Assembly (NCBI RefSeq): GCF_001612945.1
Contig: NZ_BDBK01000001.1
Coordinates: forward strand, 186,001-250,000
DNA length: 64,000 nucleotides
Source: Nocardia inohanensis NBRC 100128
GTDB taxonomy: Bacteria > Actinomycetota > Actinomycetes > Mycobacteriales > Mycobacteriaceae
Direction of reading: 5' to 3'
The translations under genes were made by a program, and so were the position numbers. Position 1 is the first letter of the stretch. Every line of letters begins with the position of its first letter. The notes under the pieces are model-generated. The model saw nothing but the letters and a program-made list of their open reading frames with translations. It was not told the origin of the DNA and did no database searches. Of this stretch, positions 41,804 through 54,378 are shown in pieces.

Positions 41804-43501
41804 GTGGGGCGGGCGCTTGTTTCCCAAGTGCTGGGTTGGCATCCGGAGGACGCGGGGCCGGCGAGTGCGGCGGTGGTGGTGGCGGGCCGGGAGTTTCGCG
41901 GGGCCATGGCGAGAGTTGGGCAATGGGTGCAGGAGACGGTCGCCGGGTGGCAAGGGGAGGCCGGTGCGGCGGCGGCGTTGCGGGCGTTGGAGATGCAGTT
42001 GGCGGGGAACCATATCGGGGCGGTGTTGGTGGAGGTCGCGGACGCGCTCGCCGACGCCGCCGCCTTGAGTGAGGTGTGTGCGTTGGTGCGGGGGATCGGC
42101 GGGGAGGCGGCCGCCAACGGGTGTGTGGTCGAGGAGGACGGGACGGTGCGGCCGCCGCGGGTCGACACCGGGAATGCGGCGGCGGATCTCGCTTTGCAAT
42201 GGCATTTCGATTCGGTGGCGGTTGGTTTGCAGGCGCGGTTAGCTCCGTTGTTGCAGGTGGCAGGGGATACCGACCGGAAGGTTGGGGATCGGCTCGCAGC
42301 CGCGGTCGCGGAGCTGGAGTACCTGGACGGCGAGCCGCAGGGGAGGGCGCCCGGGGCCGATGTGCGTGCGGTGCTCGACGGCGAGGCCATGCTGCCCGAG
42401 GAGCCGAAAGCCTTGTGCGCATGGTGGGAATCGCTGACGCCGGAGGAGCACGACGCGCTCTTCGCCTTCGACCCGGCCATCGGGAATCGGGACGGGCTGC
42501 CGGTGGTGGCGCGGGACTACTACAACCGCGCCGACCTCGAGCGGCTGCGCACCACTGCCGCCGGCGATCTCGCGGGGCTCGATGTCCAGCACCCCGGATG
42601 GGCGAGCCGGGAGGCGCTGCCCGACACGGTGCGCGAATGGAATCATCTGCGGCGCTGGGAATCTCAGCGAGCAGCGGTTCGGCAGCGAATCGATGACTAT
42701 CGGTCGGTCGCCGCCGCACTCGGACCGCAGACCGGTAACTCCTATCTGCTCGCGGTCGATGATCGCGGGCATGGGGCGATCGCGATGAACAACCCCGATG
42801 CCGCGCGCAATATCGCGACCTTCGTCCCCGGCACCGCCTCTCCGCTGCGCGACATCGGCCGGGGCACCGCTCACGCGGCGGCGCTGTTGTCCGCTGCCGA
42901 GCGGGCCGCACCCGCGCGCGCGGCCGTGATCGCCTGGTACGGGTACGACGCGCCACCGGATCTCGGTGCGGCGACCCGGGATCGCTACGCGGAAGACGGC
43001 GCTCCGCTGCTCGACCACTTCCAGGACGGTCTGCGCGCAACCCACGACGGGCTGCCATCCCGCAATACCGTGGTCGGGCATTCCTACGGCACCACCCTCA
43101 TCGGCGTGGCGGCAGGCAACGGCGGGGTGGCGGCGGGCGAGCCCGGGGCCGGTTCGCTCGCGGTGGACGCGGTCGTCTTCGCGGGTAGCCCGGGCGTCGA
43201 GGTCGAGCGGGCCACCGGACTGCACCTCGACGGCGTGCCGAGCGACCGCGTGCCCGAGCGCGTGTTCGCCACCGCCGATCCCGCGGATCCGGTGCCGGGG
43301 GTGGGGCAGTACGTGCACGGGCCCGACCCGACGGGCCCGGTTTTCGGGGCGCGGGTTTTCCAATCCTCCGCACCGACGCTCGATCTGCCGTTGCTACGCG
43401 GCGTCCCGCTCGATCCATGGGTGCACGGAAGATATTGGGAATCGGGCAATCCGGGCTTGGATGCGCAGGGGCGAATCATTGCCGGAACCTATGACCGCTG
43501 A
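41804..43501 (+). CDS. DUF1023 alpha/beta hydrolase with helical N-terminus
   Basis: 565 residues. The first 130 residues are helical and contain a WQG turn (ETVAGWQGEAGAAAALR) like a WXG100 hairpin. The C-terminal hydrolase has the nucleophile elbow GHSYGTTLIG with Ser427. Aspartate and histidine of a triad are expected after residue 470. DUF1023 enzymes in actinobacteria are often type-VII-linked. The start GTG follows GGAGGGGGCAGAG. The GC and codon use equal the neighbours'. A toxin or lipase role is possible; nothing here decides it. Confidence 0.75.
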   Translation: MGRALVSQVLGWHPEDAGPASAAVVVAGREFRGAMARVGQWVQETVAGWQGEAGAAAALRALEMQLAGNHIGAVLVEVADALADAAALSEVCALVRGIGGEAAANGCVVEEDGTVRPPRVDTGNAAADLALQWHFDSVAVGLQARLAPLLQVAGDTDRKVGDRLAAAVAELEYLDGEPQGRAPGADVRAVLDGEAMLPEEPKALCAWWESLTPEEHDALFAFDPAIGNRDGLPVVARDYYNRADLERLRTTAAGDLAGLDVQHPGWASREALPDTVREWNHLRRWESQRAAVRQRIDDYRSVAAALGPQTGNSYLLAVDDRGHGAIAMNNPDAARNIATFVPGTASPLRDIGRGTAHAAALLSAAERAAPARAAVIAWYGYDAPPDLGAATRDRYAEDGAPLLDHFQDGLRATHDGLPSRNTVVGHSYGTTLIGVAAGNGGVAAGEPGAGSLAVDAVVFAGSPGVEVERATGLHLDGVPSDRVPERVFATADPADPVPGVGQYVHGPDPTGPVFGARVFQSSAPTLDLPLLRGVPLDPWVHGRYWESGNPGLDAQGRIIAGTYDR

Positions 43502-43662
43502 ATACGCGTGCCGCGGAGGGTGACTGCCCGTAGTCCGCCTATGGGTAACGGGTTCTTTGCGGGACGCGCTGTAGCACTAAATTGAGCGCTGGATCAACGT
43601 GGTTTGAAACGGTTGGCTTCATGCTACTGTTCGGTGAACAGAGGTTGGGAAGTCGGAGATTA

Positions 43663-44346
43663 ATGCGCACAGAGAACATCAATAGGAAGTTCAAACTGCA
43701 TGACGAGCGCAGGTTAGCCGCCCAACTTCCGGAGCAATTGCAGGGTCTCGACGTTGTCGGTTTCGTGCGGATCGATGAGTTTCCGGAAGAGTTGCTGAAC
43801 TCCTTCGACGAATTCGCGTCCGGCTCGATCGCCCCGCACGCCCGGATCTACCGCAACGCTCAGCCCAATAGCATCGACGCGTGGGTGCTGGACCTGTTGC
43901 GCCAGGCTGACATCAGCGATCGCTTCTACCTGCGGACCGGGCTGGAGTATTTCCCCTGGGCGGATTGCCGGGTTCTGGACCATCGCTGGCTGGAATCGCT
44001 GCGCCGCGTGATCGGCCCGAACCAGGGCTTCATCTCCCAGGACAAGTCCACCGCCGCGCTGACCATCGGAGCTCAGTACGAGGTGCTCGGGTTCGTGGCC
44101 CCCGCGAACCTCGCCCCGCTGACGCCCGCGCCGGCCCCGGCCGAGCAGCCGGCGTTCGAGGACGAGCCGTTCGAGGGTGAAGCGCCGACCCGTCGCATCG
44201 TGCACAATGCGCCGACGGTGTCCGAACCCGGTCCCACGCGTCCGGCTCCGGCCGACGACGACGCCCCGACCCGCCTCATCCAGCGGATCGTGGAGCCGAA
44301 CCCCGCGGCCGAACCGGCGCGCCCGTCCGAATCCAGCGATCGGTAG
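43663..44346 (+). CDS. Uncharacterised protein with disordered, threonine-containing tail
   Basis: 227 residues. A folded N-terminal part of about 140 residues ends in a low-complexity Pro/Ala-rich tail. The tail carries two similar short motifs, EAPTRRIVH and DAPTRLIQR, that look like repeated docking or phosphorylation sites. No known domain. ATG 43663 follows CGGAGATT. It lies downstream of the DUF1023 gene and converges with the NmrA-like gene (stops three bases apart). Confidence 0.6.
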   Translation: MRTENINRKFKLHDERRLAAQLPEQLQGLDVVGFVRIDEFPEELLNSFDEFASGSIAPHARIYRNAQPNSIDAWVLDLLRQADISDRFYLRTGLEYFPWADCRVLDHRWLESLRRVIGPNQGFISQDKSTAALTIGAQYEVLGFVAPANLAPLTPAPAPAEQPAFEDEPFEGEAPTRRIVHNAPTVSEPGPTRPAPADDDAPTRLIQRIVEPNPAAEPARPSESSDR

Positions 44347-44349
44347 TCG

Positions 44350-45054
44350 TCAGTACCCGATGGTGAAGCGGCGCTGGACGAATCGAGGCAGTTCCACCTC
44401 GTCGACCAGCGCCACCGCCGCGTCGGCATAGGAGACGCGGCTCAGGCCATCGGCATCGCGGACCGGCTGGTCACCGCCGATGCGGAAGCGTCCGGTGCGC
44501 TCGCCCGGGCCGATCATCTCCGCCGGGCTGAGGTAGGTCCACAGCCGATTCGAGGTGCGCAGCACCTCCAGCCCCGCTTGTCCGCCCTTGACGGCGACCG
44601 CGTATTCCCTTGGCAGGCCGACCTGTTGGATCCAGTCCTCGAGTTCGTCGAGGTCCAGGTCGGCGCGCGTGCGCCCGGGTTCGAATTCGAGGCTGCCCGC
44701 CCCGCCCACCACGATCAACCGGGTGCGCGGTTGGGTGTGGAGCGCCGTCACCAGTGACCGTGCCACCCGCGCGTACGAAGTCGGATCGGCGGACGACATC
44801 GCCACCGTCGCGGCGAAATCCTTTGCCGCATTGCCGGGTTGATAGCAGCTGATCAGTACATCGAGTCCGGGTAGTGCGGCCGCGACCGCATCGCTGTCGA
44901 AAACGTCGAGGGCGTGCCATTCGACATTGGGCTGTTCCTCCCGGGCGTGCGCGAGGTCGCGAGTGAAAGCGCGCACGTGATGTCCGCGCCCCACCGCTTC
45001 GGCGAGCACCCGGCTGCCGATATTGCCGGTGGCGCCGATGATTCCGATGAACAT
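44350..45054 (-). CDS. NAD(P)-binding NmrA-like oxidoreductase
   Basis: 234 residues with GATGNIGSRVLAEA at residues 7-20, the NAD(P) loop of the atypical SDR/NmrA group, and LIVVGGAGSLEFEPG as the central segment. There is no classical catalytic Tyr-x-x-x-Lys. Members sense redox state or act as NAD(P)H-dependent reductases, such as quinone or flavin reductases. It is divergent from a TetR gene with half-site repeats between them and is a likely target of that regulator. Confidence 0.82.
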   Translation of the reverse strand: MFIGIIGATGNIGSRVLAEAVGRGHHVRAFTRDLAHAREEQPNVEWHALDVFDSDAVAAALPGLDVLISCYQPGNAAKDFAATVAMSSADPTSYARVARSLVTALHTQPRTRLIVVGGAGSLEFEPGRTRADLDLDELEDWIQQVGLPREYAVAVKGGQAGLEVLRTSNRLWTYLSPAEMIGPGERTGRFRIGGDQPVRDADGLSRVSYADAAVALVDEVELPRFVQRRFTIGY

Positions 45055-45082
45055 GGTTCCTCCTGAAGCCTGAAGTAATGCG

Positions 45083-45137
45083 GTGTGAGAAACCTATACG
45101 GTGTGAAGTTTTGTGACAACGTTGAGTAATCTCACAC
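45083..45137. promoter_or_regulatory. Inverted half-sites between NmrA-like and TetR genes
   Basis: GTGTGAGA (45083-45090) and TCTCACAC (45130-45137) are perfect inverted 8-mers 39 bases apart, and GTGTGAAG (45101-45108) is a near copy. They flank the divergent promoters. TAGAGT at 45143-45148 lies seven bases before the TetR GTG, suggesting a leaderless start there. Confidence 0.5.
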
Positions 45138-45155
45138 TGTTGTAGAGTTGCGGCC

Positions 45156-45866
45156 GTGAGCAATGCGGTGCCGACCAGACGGGAGCGACGGCGTTCGGAG
45201 ACGACGGCCGAGATCAAGGAGACCGCGCTGCGACTGATGGCCGAGGGCGGTCCCGGGGCGATCACCTTGCGCGCCATCGCCCGGGAGATGGGCATGACCG
45301 CCAATGCCGTCTACAGCTACTTCGCCACCCGCGACGACCTGGTGACGGCGCTGATCGCGGACGTCTACGGGCAGCTGGCCGATGCGGTGGAGGCGGCTCG
45401 CGACGCCCGGCCCGCCGACGATGCCGCCGGTCGAATCCTGGCCTGGGCCTGCGCCTTCCGGGAATGGTCACTGGCCAACGAGCAGGGCTTCCGCCTGATC
45501 TACGGTGATCCCGTCCCCGGTTATCAGCCCCCTGCCGCCGGTCCCGCGCCCGAGGCCGAGCGGCGCGCCTGCACGGGGCTGACCGGTTTGGTCGCCGGGG
45601 CTTGGCCGGCCGCCGAGGCTTATGCCGAAAGTGACTTCGACTGGGCGGATTTCGGACCGGAACTGGTCGCGGCCGTGCGCGCGGAATTCCCCGGCCTGCC
45701 GCCGGCGGCGGTCGCGATCGCCCTGCGCCTCTGGGGTCGCATGCACGGATTGGTCTCGCTGGAAGTTATGGGCCGCCTGCGCACGCAGATCGTGAACGCC
45801 GACAAGCTGTATCGCGCCGAGATCACCCATCTCATCCGTTCGATGGGGCTGAACCCGCCGCACTGA
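45156..45866 (+). CDS. TetR family regulator with WHG domain
   Basis: 236 residues. The helix-turn-helix is in ITLRAIAREMGMTANAVYSYFATRDDLVTALI. The ligand domain has the WGRMHGLVSLEVMGRL segment of the WHG subfamily. The GTG start is preceded by a TAGAGT -10 element at leaderless spacing. It is divergent from the NmrA-like gene, the expected target. Confidence 0.88.
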   Translation: MSNAVPTRRERRRSETTAEIKETALRLMAEGGPGAITLRAIAREMGMTANAVYSYFATRDDLVTALIADVYGQLADAVEAARDARPADDAAGRILAWACAFREWSLANEQGFRLIYGDPVPGYQPPAAGPAPEAERRACTGLTGLVAGAWPAAEAYAESDFDWADFGPELVAAVRAEFPGLPPAAVAIALRLWGRMHGLVSLEVMGRLRTQIVNADKLYRAEITHLIRSMGLNPPH

Positions 45867-46140
45867 TCCGCTGATCGGGCGTGCGACCCGCGCGCCTTCC
45901 CGTGTCATCGCTGCCGGGAGGACGCGTCCGGCGCGGAGTTACCGGTGTCCGAGCAGGCCGGGCGGTGCGTGTGTCAGGTCCGATCGGGCGTCTGCTCAGT
46001 CTTGTCGCGCGCCCGGTCGATGCACTGTGGCCCTGCCCGGCGCGACCTTCAGCTGGTTCGGCGGGATCACCGTCGAACCGGCGAGGCCCGGCTTACGTTC
46101 TTCTTGGTATCGCGCGGAGCGAGGGAACGAGGGTGCCGAA

Positions 46141-46602
46141 GTGTCGACTCTGAACGGACTGCCGGCGCATGTGCTGCTGGTGCACGCCATGGTGGTGCTG
46201 GTGCCGCTGACAGCGCTGTTGTTGATCGTCAGCGCGGTGTGGCCGGCGGCGCGGCGCAGGTTGATCTGGCCGGCGGCGGTGCTCGCGGTGGTGGTGACGG
46301 CATTGACGCCGCTGACCACGGAGGCGGGGGAGTGGCTCGAGCAGCGGCTCGGGGCGAGTCCGGCCATCGAGAAGCATGCCGAATTGGGCGATCAGATGCT
46401 GAACTATGTGCTGGCGCTGTTGTTCACGGCGGTCATGCTGGTGATCGTGCATGTGACCGAAGGGCGGGGCCGGCCGGTGCCGCGCTTCATGCTCGCGATC
46501 GTCGCCGTGCTGGTGGTGGCGGCGAGCGTCTCGGCTACCGTGCAGACCTATCGGGTCGGCGATTCCGGCGCGCAAGCGGTATGGGGCGGCATCGGCGGGT
46601 GA
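46141..46602 (+). CDS. DUF2231-type membrane protein
   Basis: 153 residues with four hydrophobic segments, opening NGLPAHVLLVHAMVVLVPLTALLL, the signature of DUF2231. A His in the first helix (HVLLVHAMVVLVPL) is conserved in this family and could bind haem or metal. GTG 46141 follows GAGGG at 8 bases. The 274 bases before it hold no recognisable gene. Confidence 0.7.
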   Translation: MSTLNGLPAHVLLVHAMVVLVPLTALLLIVSAVWPAARRRLIWPAAVLAVVVTALTPLTTEAGEWLEQRLGASPAIEKHAELGDQMLNYVLALLFTAVMLVIVHVTEGRGRPVPRFMLAIVAVLVVAASVSATVQTYRVGDSGAQAVWGGIGG

Positions 46603-46624
46603 CGTTGCGCGGCAACGCAGTTCG

Positions 46625-46688
46625 AGGTCCCGGCCGTGCGAGGCCCCGGCCGTTCGAGAACCGGACCGTTCGAGAACCCGGCCGTTGA
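46625..46688. repeat. Four tandem 16-bp repeats
   Basis: Four copies of about AGRNCCCGGCCGTTCG start at 46625, 46641, 46657 and 46673, diverging at 2-5 positions. They lie between the DUF2231 stop and the terminator. No function is evident. Confidence 0.55.
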
Positions 46689-46696
46689 ACTCTATG

Positions 46697-46747
46697 ACTG
46701 TCGTGACCCGACGCCCGGTCTGCGGGCGGCCGCCGGGTCACGACAGT
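46697..46747. terminator. Bidirectional nested hairpin terminator
   Basis: ACTGTCGTGACCCG (46697-46710) and CGGGTCACGACAGT (46734-46747) form a 14-bp stem enclosing a second hairpin, CGCCCG/CGGGCG (46712-46728). It lies between the DUF2231 gene and the convergent lexA. Confidence 0.75.
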
Positions 46748-46758
46748 CCCCGGCACGG

Positions 46759-47526
46759 TCAGATCTTGCGGATGACCGTGACGACCTTGCCGAGAATCTG
46801 GGCGTCATTACCCGGAATCGGCTCGAACAGGGGGTTGTGCGGCATCAGCCACACCTGGGAACCGGTGTGCTTGAACGTCTTCACGGTGGCCTCGCCGTCC
46901 AGCATGGCCGCCACGATGTCACCGTTCTCGGCCACATTCTGCTGGCGCACCACGACCCAGTCGCCGTCGCAGATGGCGGCGTCGATCATGGACTGGCCGA
47001 CCACCTTCAGCAGGAACAGCGAACCCTCACCGACCAGTTCGCGCGGTAGCGGGAACACGTCCTCCACCGCCTGCTCGGCCAGGATCGGCCCACCGGCGGC
47101 GATGCGGCCGAGGACCGGGACATAGGTGGGGACGGGGTGCTCGGCACCGTCGGTATCGGTGTCGACCGCTCTCAGCTTGGTCACGCCGCCGGTGGCGCGC
47201 ATCGCGGTCTCGTCCAGGCCGCGGACGTCCACCGCGCGCGGGCGGTTCGGGTCCCGGCGCAGGTAGCCCTTGCGCTCCAAGGCGCGGAGCTGGTGTGCCA
47301 CAGAGGAAGTCGAGGTGAGCCCGACGGCGTCCCCGATCTCCCGGATGCTGGGCGGATAGCCGCGATCACTCACCGATGTGCGGATGACCTCCAGTACCCT
47401 GCGCTGGCGGACCGTGAGATCCGTCCCGGCGCCGGAGGTTTCGGTGCCCTCTCCGGGCAGGCCGAGCGGCCCGTTCTCACCGTCCACGCCACCGTGTTCG
47501 CTCACCGCCGCTGTCCTCCCGTTCAC
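46759..47526 (-). CDS. lexA: LexA SOS repressor
   Basis: 255 residues. An N-terminal winged helix has [29 protein letters not shown]. The autocleavage bond is Ala144-Gly145 in [11 protein letters not shown], with Ser179 and Lys216 as the catalytic pair ([15 protein letters not shown]). It represses SOS genes until RecA filaments stimulate self-cleavage. It is divergent from a DivS/ChiZ-like gene with two SOS boxes between them, so it is probably self-regulated. Confidence 0.97.
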   Translation of the reverse strand: MNGRTAAVSEHGGVDGENGPLGLPGEGTETSGAGTDLTVRQRRVLEVIRTSVSDRGYPPSIREIGDAVGLTSTSSVAHQLRALERKGYLRRDPNRPRAVDVRGLDETAMRATGGVTKLRAVDTDTDGAEHPVPTYVPVLGRIAAGGPILAEQAVEDVFPLPRELVGEGSLFLLKVVGQSMIDAAICDGDWVVVRQQNVAENGDIVAAMLDGEATVKTFKHTGSQVWLMPHNPLFEPIPGNDAQILGKVVTVIRKI

Positions 47527-47629
47527 TGCTGTGCCTCACCGGAATTCGTTCCCGGGGCGATAGCTGATCGGTGTCGATCACGCCTCCGGTGAACTCGTGC
47601 CTCGACTGTAGTCCGCGCCGGCGCTGTGA

Positions 47630-47645
47630 TCAAACATCTGTTCGA
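47630..47645. promoter_or_regulatory. LexA-binding SOS box 1
   Basis: TCAAACATCTGTTCGA matches the actinobacterial SOS consensus TCGAAC-N4-GTTCGA with one changed base. It lies 104 bases before the lexA start. Confidence 0.75.
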
Positions 47646-47693
47646 CGCATGTCGGCGTGGCGGATGACATTGTCGGTGGGCCGTGGTAAAAAT

Positions 47694-47709
47694 TCGAACA
47701 TCAGTTCTT
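47694..47709. promoter_or_regulatory. LexA-binding SOS box 2
   Basis: TCGAACATCAGTTCTT keeps one perfect half-site TCGAAC and GTTC of the other. It lies 63 bases before the ATG at 47773, serving the divergent gene. An overlapping TTCGAAC follows. Confidence 0.65.
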
Positions 47710-47772
47710 CGAACACATGAGCGAGTCAATCGTCCAGCGTCATCCGGTCAGTCCTACTTGGAGGTTTGTTCG

Positions 47773-48201
47773 ATGCGTACGGTGGTCAGCGAATTCGATG
47801 CCCTGGGAAGCGATCTCGCCTTCGACAGCATCCCCCGGGAGCTGCGTGGCGGTCGTCGCACCGGACCCGTCGCGGGTTCGTCCTGGCAGCCGGCGGGTCA
47901 TCGCCGCCCGTGCCGGAGTCGCGTGCAGTCCGCGCCGCGCCCTCGCGCGGGTGTTCGAACCGGCCACGTGGTGGCGCGTCGCGTCGCGGGACACGCCGGG
48001 GGTGCGCATCCGCTGAACCGCGTGCAGCGCGCCCAGCTGGGTTTCGCCGCCCTCGCGCTGAGCGCCCTGCTCACCGCCCTGGCGGTGGCCGGTCTCATCG
48101 CCCTCGCGCAGCTGCGCGCCGGTGACTTCGGCGCCGAAACCACCCCGCCCGCAGTCGAAATGGTGCACGCCACCGCTCCGGTTCCCGTGCCCGTGCGATA
48201 G
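47773..48201 (+). CDS. Divergent SOS-regulated small membrane protein (DivS/ChiZ-like, no LysM)
   Basis: 142 residues. A long basic N-terminal region (residues 1-85) precedes one transmembrane helix, QLGFAALALSALLTALAVAGLIA, and a 30-residue outside tail ending APVPVPVR. Genes divergent from lexA in related bacteria encode SOS cell-division inhibitors (C. glutamicum DivS, mycobacterial ChiZ). ChiZ has a C-terminal LysM domain that is absent here. By position, SOS boxes and topology this is the counterpart. ATG 47773 is the start of the conserved RTVVSEFDALGSD segment. Confidence 0.65.
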   Translation: MRTVVSEFDALGSDLAFDSIPRELRGGRRTGPVAGSSWQPAGHRRPCRSRVQSAPRPRAGVRTGHVVARRVAGHAGGAHPLNRVQRAQLGFAALALSALLTALAVAGLIALAQLRAGDFGAETTPPAVEMVHATAPVPVPVR

Positions 48202-48360
48202 CCGGGACTTAGCGGATTCGTCCGAACCCGGTGACCGGCCGACTGCGGCCGGAAATGTTGATTGAAAACTGAAACGCGTTGCTAGCGTGCCCGAGTTGTG
48301 ACAGTGGGAACAGTCGCGCCGGTCCCGAATGGGTCGGCGCGCTTCGCAACAGGGGGCGCG

Positions 48361-49602
48361 ATGGCGCAGGGCAGGAACCGGCGCGGCATCGCAAGCCGGA
48401 TCATCGGTACGGCCGCGGTGGTGACCGGCCTGATATTCGCGACGGTCTCGGTACCGGTCGTGCAAGCCGAAGCGGCCTACACCGCATACCTCGATCTCCC
48501 GTCGCTCAACGGCGACGGGTCCGGCGGCGGATTGAATCCGGCCTTGCCGCTGGACCAGGCGGAATTGCGCACGGCCTTGGACCAGGCGCGAGCCGCGGGC
48601 GTCGCCCCGCGCCGGTACGCGACACTGCTGCACCAGTATTGGCTGGTGACGGCGACCCGCAATGCCGAGATCGACTTGGCGGGCTGGGACCCGGCCCGCG
48701 GCGTCGCCGCCAACTCCGCCACCTTCATCCAGGTCTATGTGAACTACCTGCGCCTGAACAATCAGCATCCCGACTTCTACTGGGTCGGCCTGGCCGGTCT
48801 GGCGGGCGGCTCCTTCGCCTCGGGCTTCTTCGATATGGGCGACGTGGGCGGCATCATCAGCGTCCCGGGCGTCCATCAATTGGGCAGCGCGGTCGCCGAC
48901 CTCATGCGCGGCACCCCGGCCGAACTGCTGAACATCCTCCCCGCGGACATCCGCCTGCTCGGCACCGAAGGCGAACGCCTCACCACCGAGGACCTGACCT
49001 GGTACCAGACCCGGCTGCTGATCATGCAGAAGCACATCTTCATCGACCAGGTCCCCATGCACGAGGCTTATGTATCGGCGGGCCTGGCCGGAGTGGAGGA
49101 GATGTACCAGGCCGGCGTGCTGGACGAGAACGCCGTCACCGCCTGGCGGGAGATCGCCGCGGGCGCCCCGGACGGCCTGGCCGACGCCGCGGTCCGGATG
49201 ACCGACCGTGAACAGAACCAGATCATCGCCGACCAATGGGATGTCACCTCGCACGGCCGCGGCGTCATGGGCCGGGTCATGACCTATGTCAGCACGGTGG
49301 CCGGCAAGGCGGCGGTCCCCGGGGTGCGCGCCCCCGGCGTCTTCGCCCCCACCGTCCTGACCGCGGGCGGCATGTCGCTGCGTACCCCACTACCCAACTT
49401 CAACTGGGCCGACCGCGACACCCGCTGGAACTACATCACCAACGATCTGCTGCCCCGCTATCTGGAACTCTCGGCGAACCAAGCCGTCGCCAGACCCGTT
49501 CTGGCCGAACCGTTCTCGGATAAACTGGCGCACGGCCGGCTGCTCGCGCGGCTCCCGGATCTGCTCGCCGACCTGACCGCCGAGTGGCAGCTGACGAACT
49601 GA
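48361..49602 (+). CDS. Secreted uncharacterised protein
   Basis: 413 residues. A signal peptide runs through SRIIGTAAVVTGLIFATVSV with a site near VQAEAA. The mature domain is helical (LDQARAAGVAPRRYATLLHQYWLVTATRNAEIDLAGWDP) and contains a repeated Gly/Ala-rich middle. No known catalytic motif. It looks like the actinobacterial secreted proteins of unknown function near lexA. ATG 48361 follows GGGGGCGCG. A leaderless GTG at 48298 would add 21 residues. A terminator follows. Confidence 0.65.
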   Translation: MAQGRNRRGIASRIIGTAAVVTGLIFATVSVPVVQAEAAYTAYLDLPSLNGDGSGGGLNPALPLDQAELRTALDQARAAGVAPRRYATLLHQYWLVTATRNAEIDLAGWDPARGVAANSATFIQVYVNYLRLNNQHPDFYWVGLAGLAGGSFASGFFDMGDVGGIISVPGVHQLGSAVADLMRGTPAELLNILPADIRLLGTEGERLTTEDLTWYQTRLLIMQKHIFIDQVPMHEAYVSAGLAGVEEMYQAGVLDENAVTAWREIAAGAPDGLADAAVRMTDREQNQIIADQWDVTSHGRGVMGRVMTYVSTVAGKAAVPGVRAPGVFAPTVLTAGGMSLRTPLPNFNWADRDTRWNYITNDLLPRYLELSANQAVARPVLAEPFSDKLAHGRLLARLPDLLADLTAEWQLTN

Positions 49603-49640
49603 ACCGGCACCCATTGACGGCCCGAATCGAGCCTGGTATC

Positions 49641-49671
49641 CGGGCGGCCGCAACCGAACTGCGGCCGCCCC
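49641..49671 (+). terminator. Terminator before nrdR
   Basis: GGCGGCCGCA (49643-49652) and TGCGGCCGCC (49660-49669) form a GC-rich stem with a 7-base loop, lengthened by flanking CCGG pairs. Placed 40 bases after the secreted-protein stop. T-poor tail, as common here. Confidence 0.65.
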
Positions 49672-49721
49672 GGTATCCTTGTGGTTGCTGAGGAGCTCGA
49701 GGCATCGACGAAGGATTCCGG

Positions 49722-50198
49722 ATGCATTGCCCGTACTGTCGCCATCCCGATTCGAGGGTGGTCGACTCGCGTGAAGCCGAGGAAGGCACCGCCATCAGGA
49801 GGCGGCGTGCCTGTCCGGAGTGTGGGCGACGGTTCACCACGGTCGAGAACGCGATCCTGTCGGTCGTGAAGCGCAGTGGCGTGACCGAACCGTTCAGCCG
49901 TGAGAAGGTCATCCGCGGTGTGAGCCGTGCCTGTCAGGGCCGCGAGGTGGATTCGGACGCCCTGAACCTGCTCGCCCAGCAGGTGGAGGATGCGGTGCGC
50001 GCCAAGGGTTCCCCCGAGGTGCCCAGCCACGAGGTCGGCTTGGCCATTCTCGGGCCGCTGCGGGATCTGGACGAGGTGGCGTACCTGCGCTTCGCCTCGG
50101 TCTACCGCTCCTTCTCCTCCGCCGAGGATTTCGAACGCGAGATCGCCGAGCTGCGCAAGCATCGCGAGGAGAACGCGGTCGGGGCCACCGCCGAATAG
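49722..50198 (+). CDS. nrdR: Transcriptional repressor NrdR
   Basis: 158 residues. A zinc ribbon (CPYC at 3-6, CPEC at 31-34) is followed by an ATP-cone domain ([26 protein letters not shown]). NrdR senses ATP/dATP and represses ribonucleotide reductase operons. In this lineage it lies next to lexA. ATG 49722 follows GAAGGATT. Confidence 0.96.
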   Translation: MHCPYCRHPDSRVVDSREAEEGTAIRRRRACPECGRRFTTVENAILSVVKRSGVTEPFSREKVIRGVSRACQGREVDSDALNLLAQQVEDAVRAKGSPEVPSHEVGLAILGPLRDLDEVAYLRFASVYRSFSSAEDFEREIAELRKHREENAVGATAE

Positions 50199-50215
50199 GA
50201 CGTTCACCGAGACTT

Positions 50216-50256
50216 ACGGCCCGGCAGCGCGGAGATCGCGATGCCGGGCCGTTTTC
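50216..50256. terminator. Bidirectional terminator
   Basis: ACGGCCCGGCA (50216-50226) and TGCCGGGCCGT (50242-50252) with a 15-base loop, followed by TTTTC on the plus strand. Between convergent nrdR and hrpA. Confidence 0.85.
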
Positions 50257-50266
50257 GTCGAGTCGA

Positions 50267-54268
<4,002 letters not shown>

Positions 54269-54378
54269 TGCATCGTCAAGCCTAGCGAAGCCGCGGCCCG
54301 GCCGGTCCGCCCGGTGGCCGACACCACGCCGGACCGCGATTCGCCGAAAGTTCGCCACCGTATGCGACCATCGGCTGC

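Noticed and set aside
45867..46140. Possible small gene before the DUF2231 gene
   Set aside because: Candidate frames have poor starts and Arg/Cys-rich composition unlike real genes; I see no gene there.
46603..46617. Small CGTTGC/GCAACG hairpin after the DUF2231 stop
   Set aside because: Only six base pairs and no T-tract; the longer nested hairpin at 46697-46747 is a better terminator.
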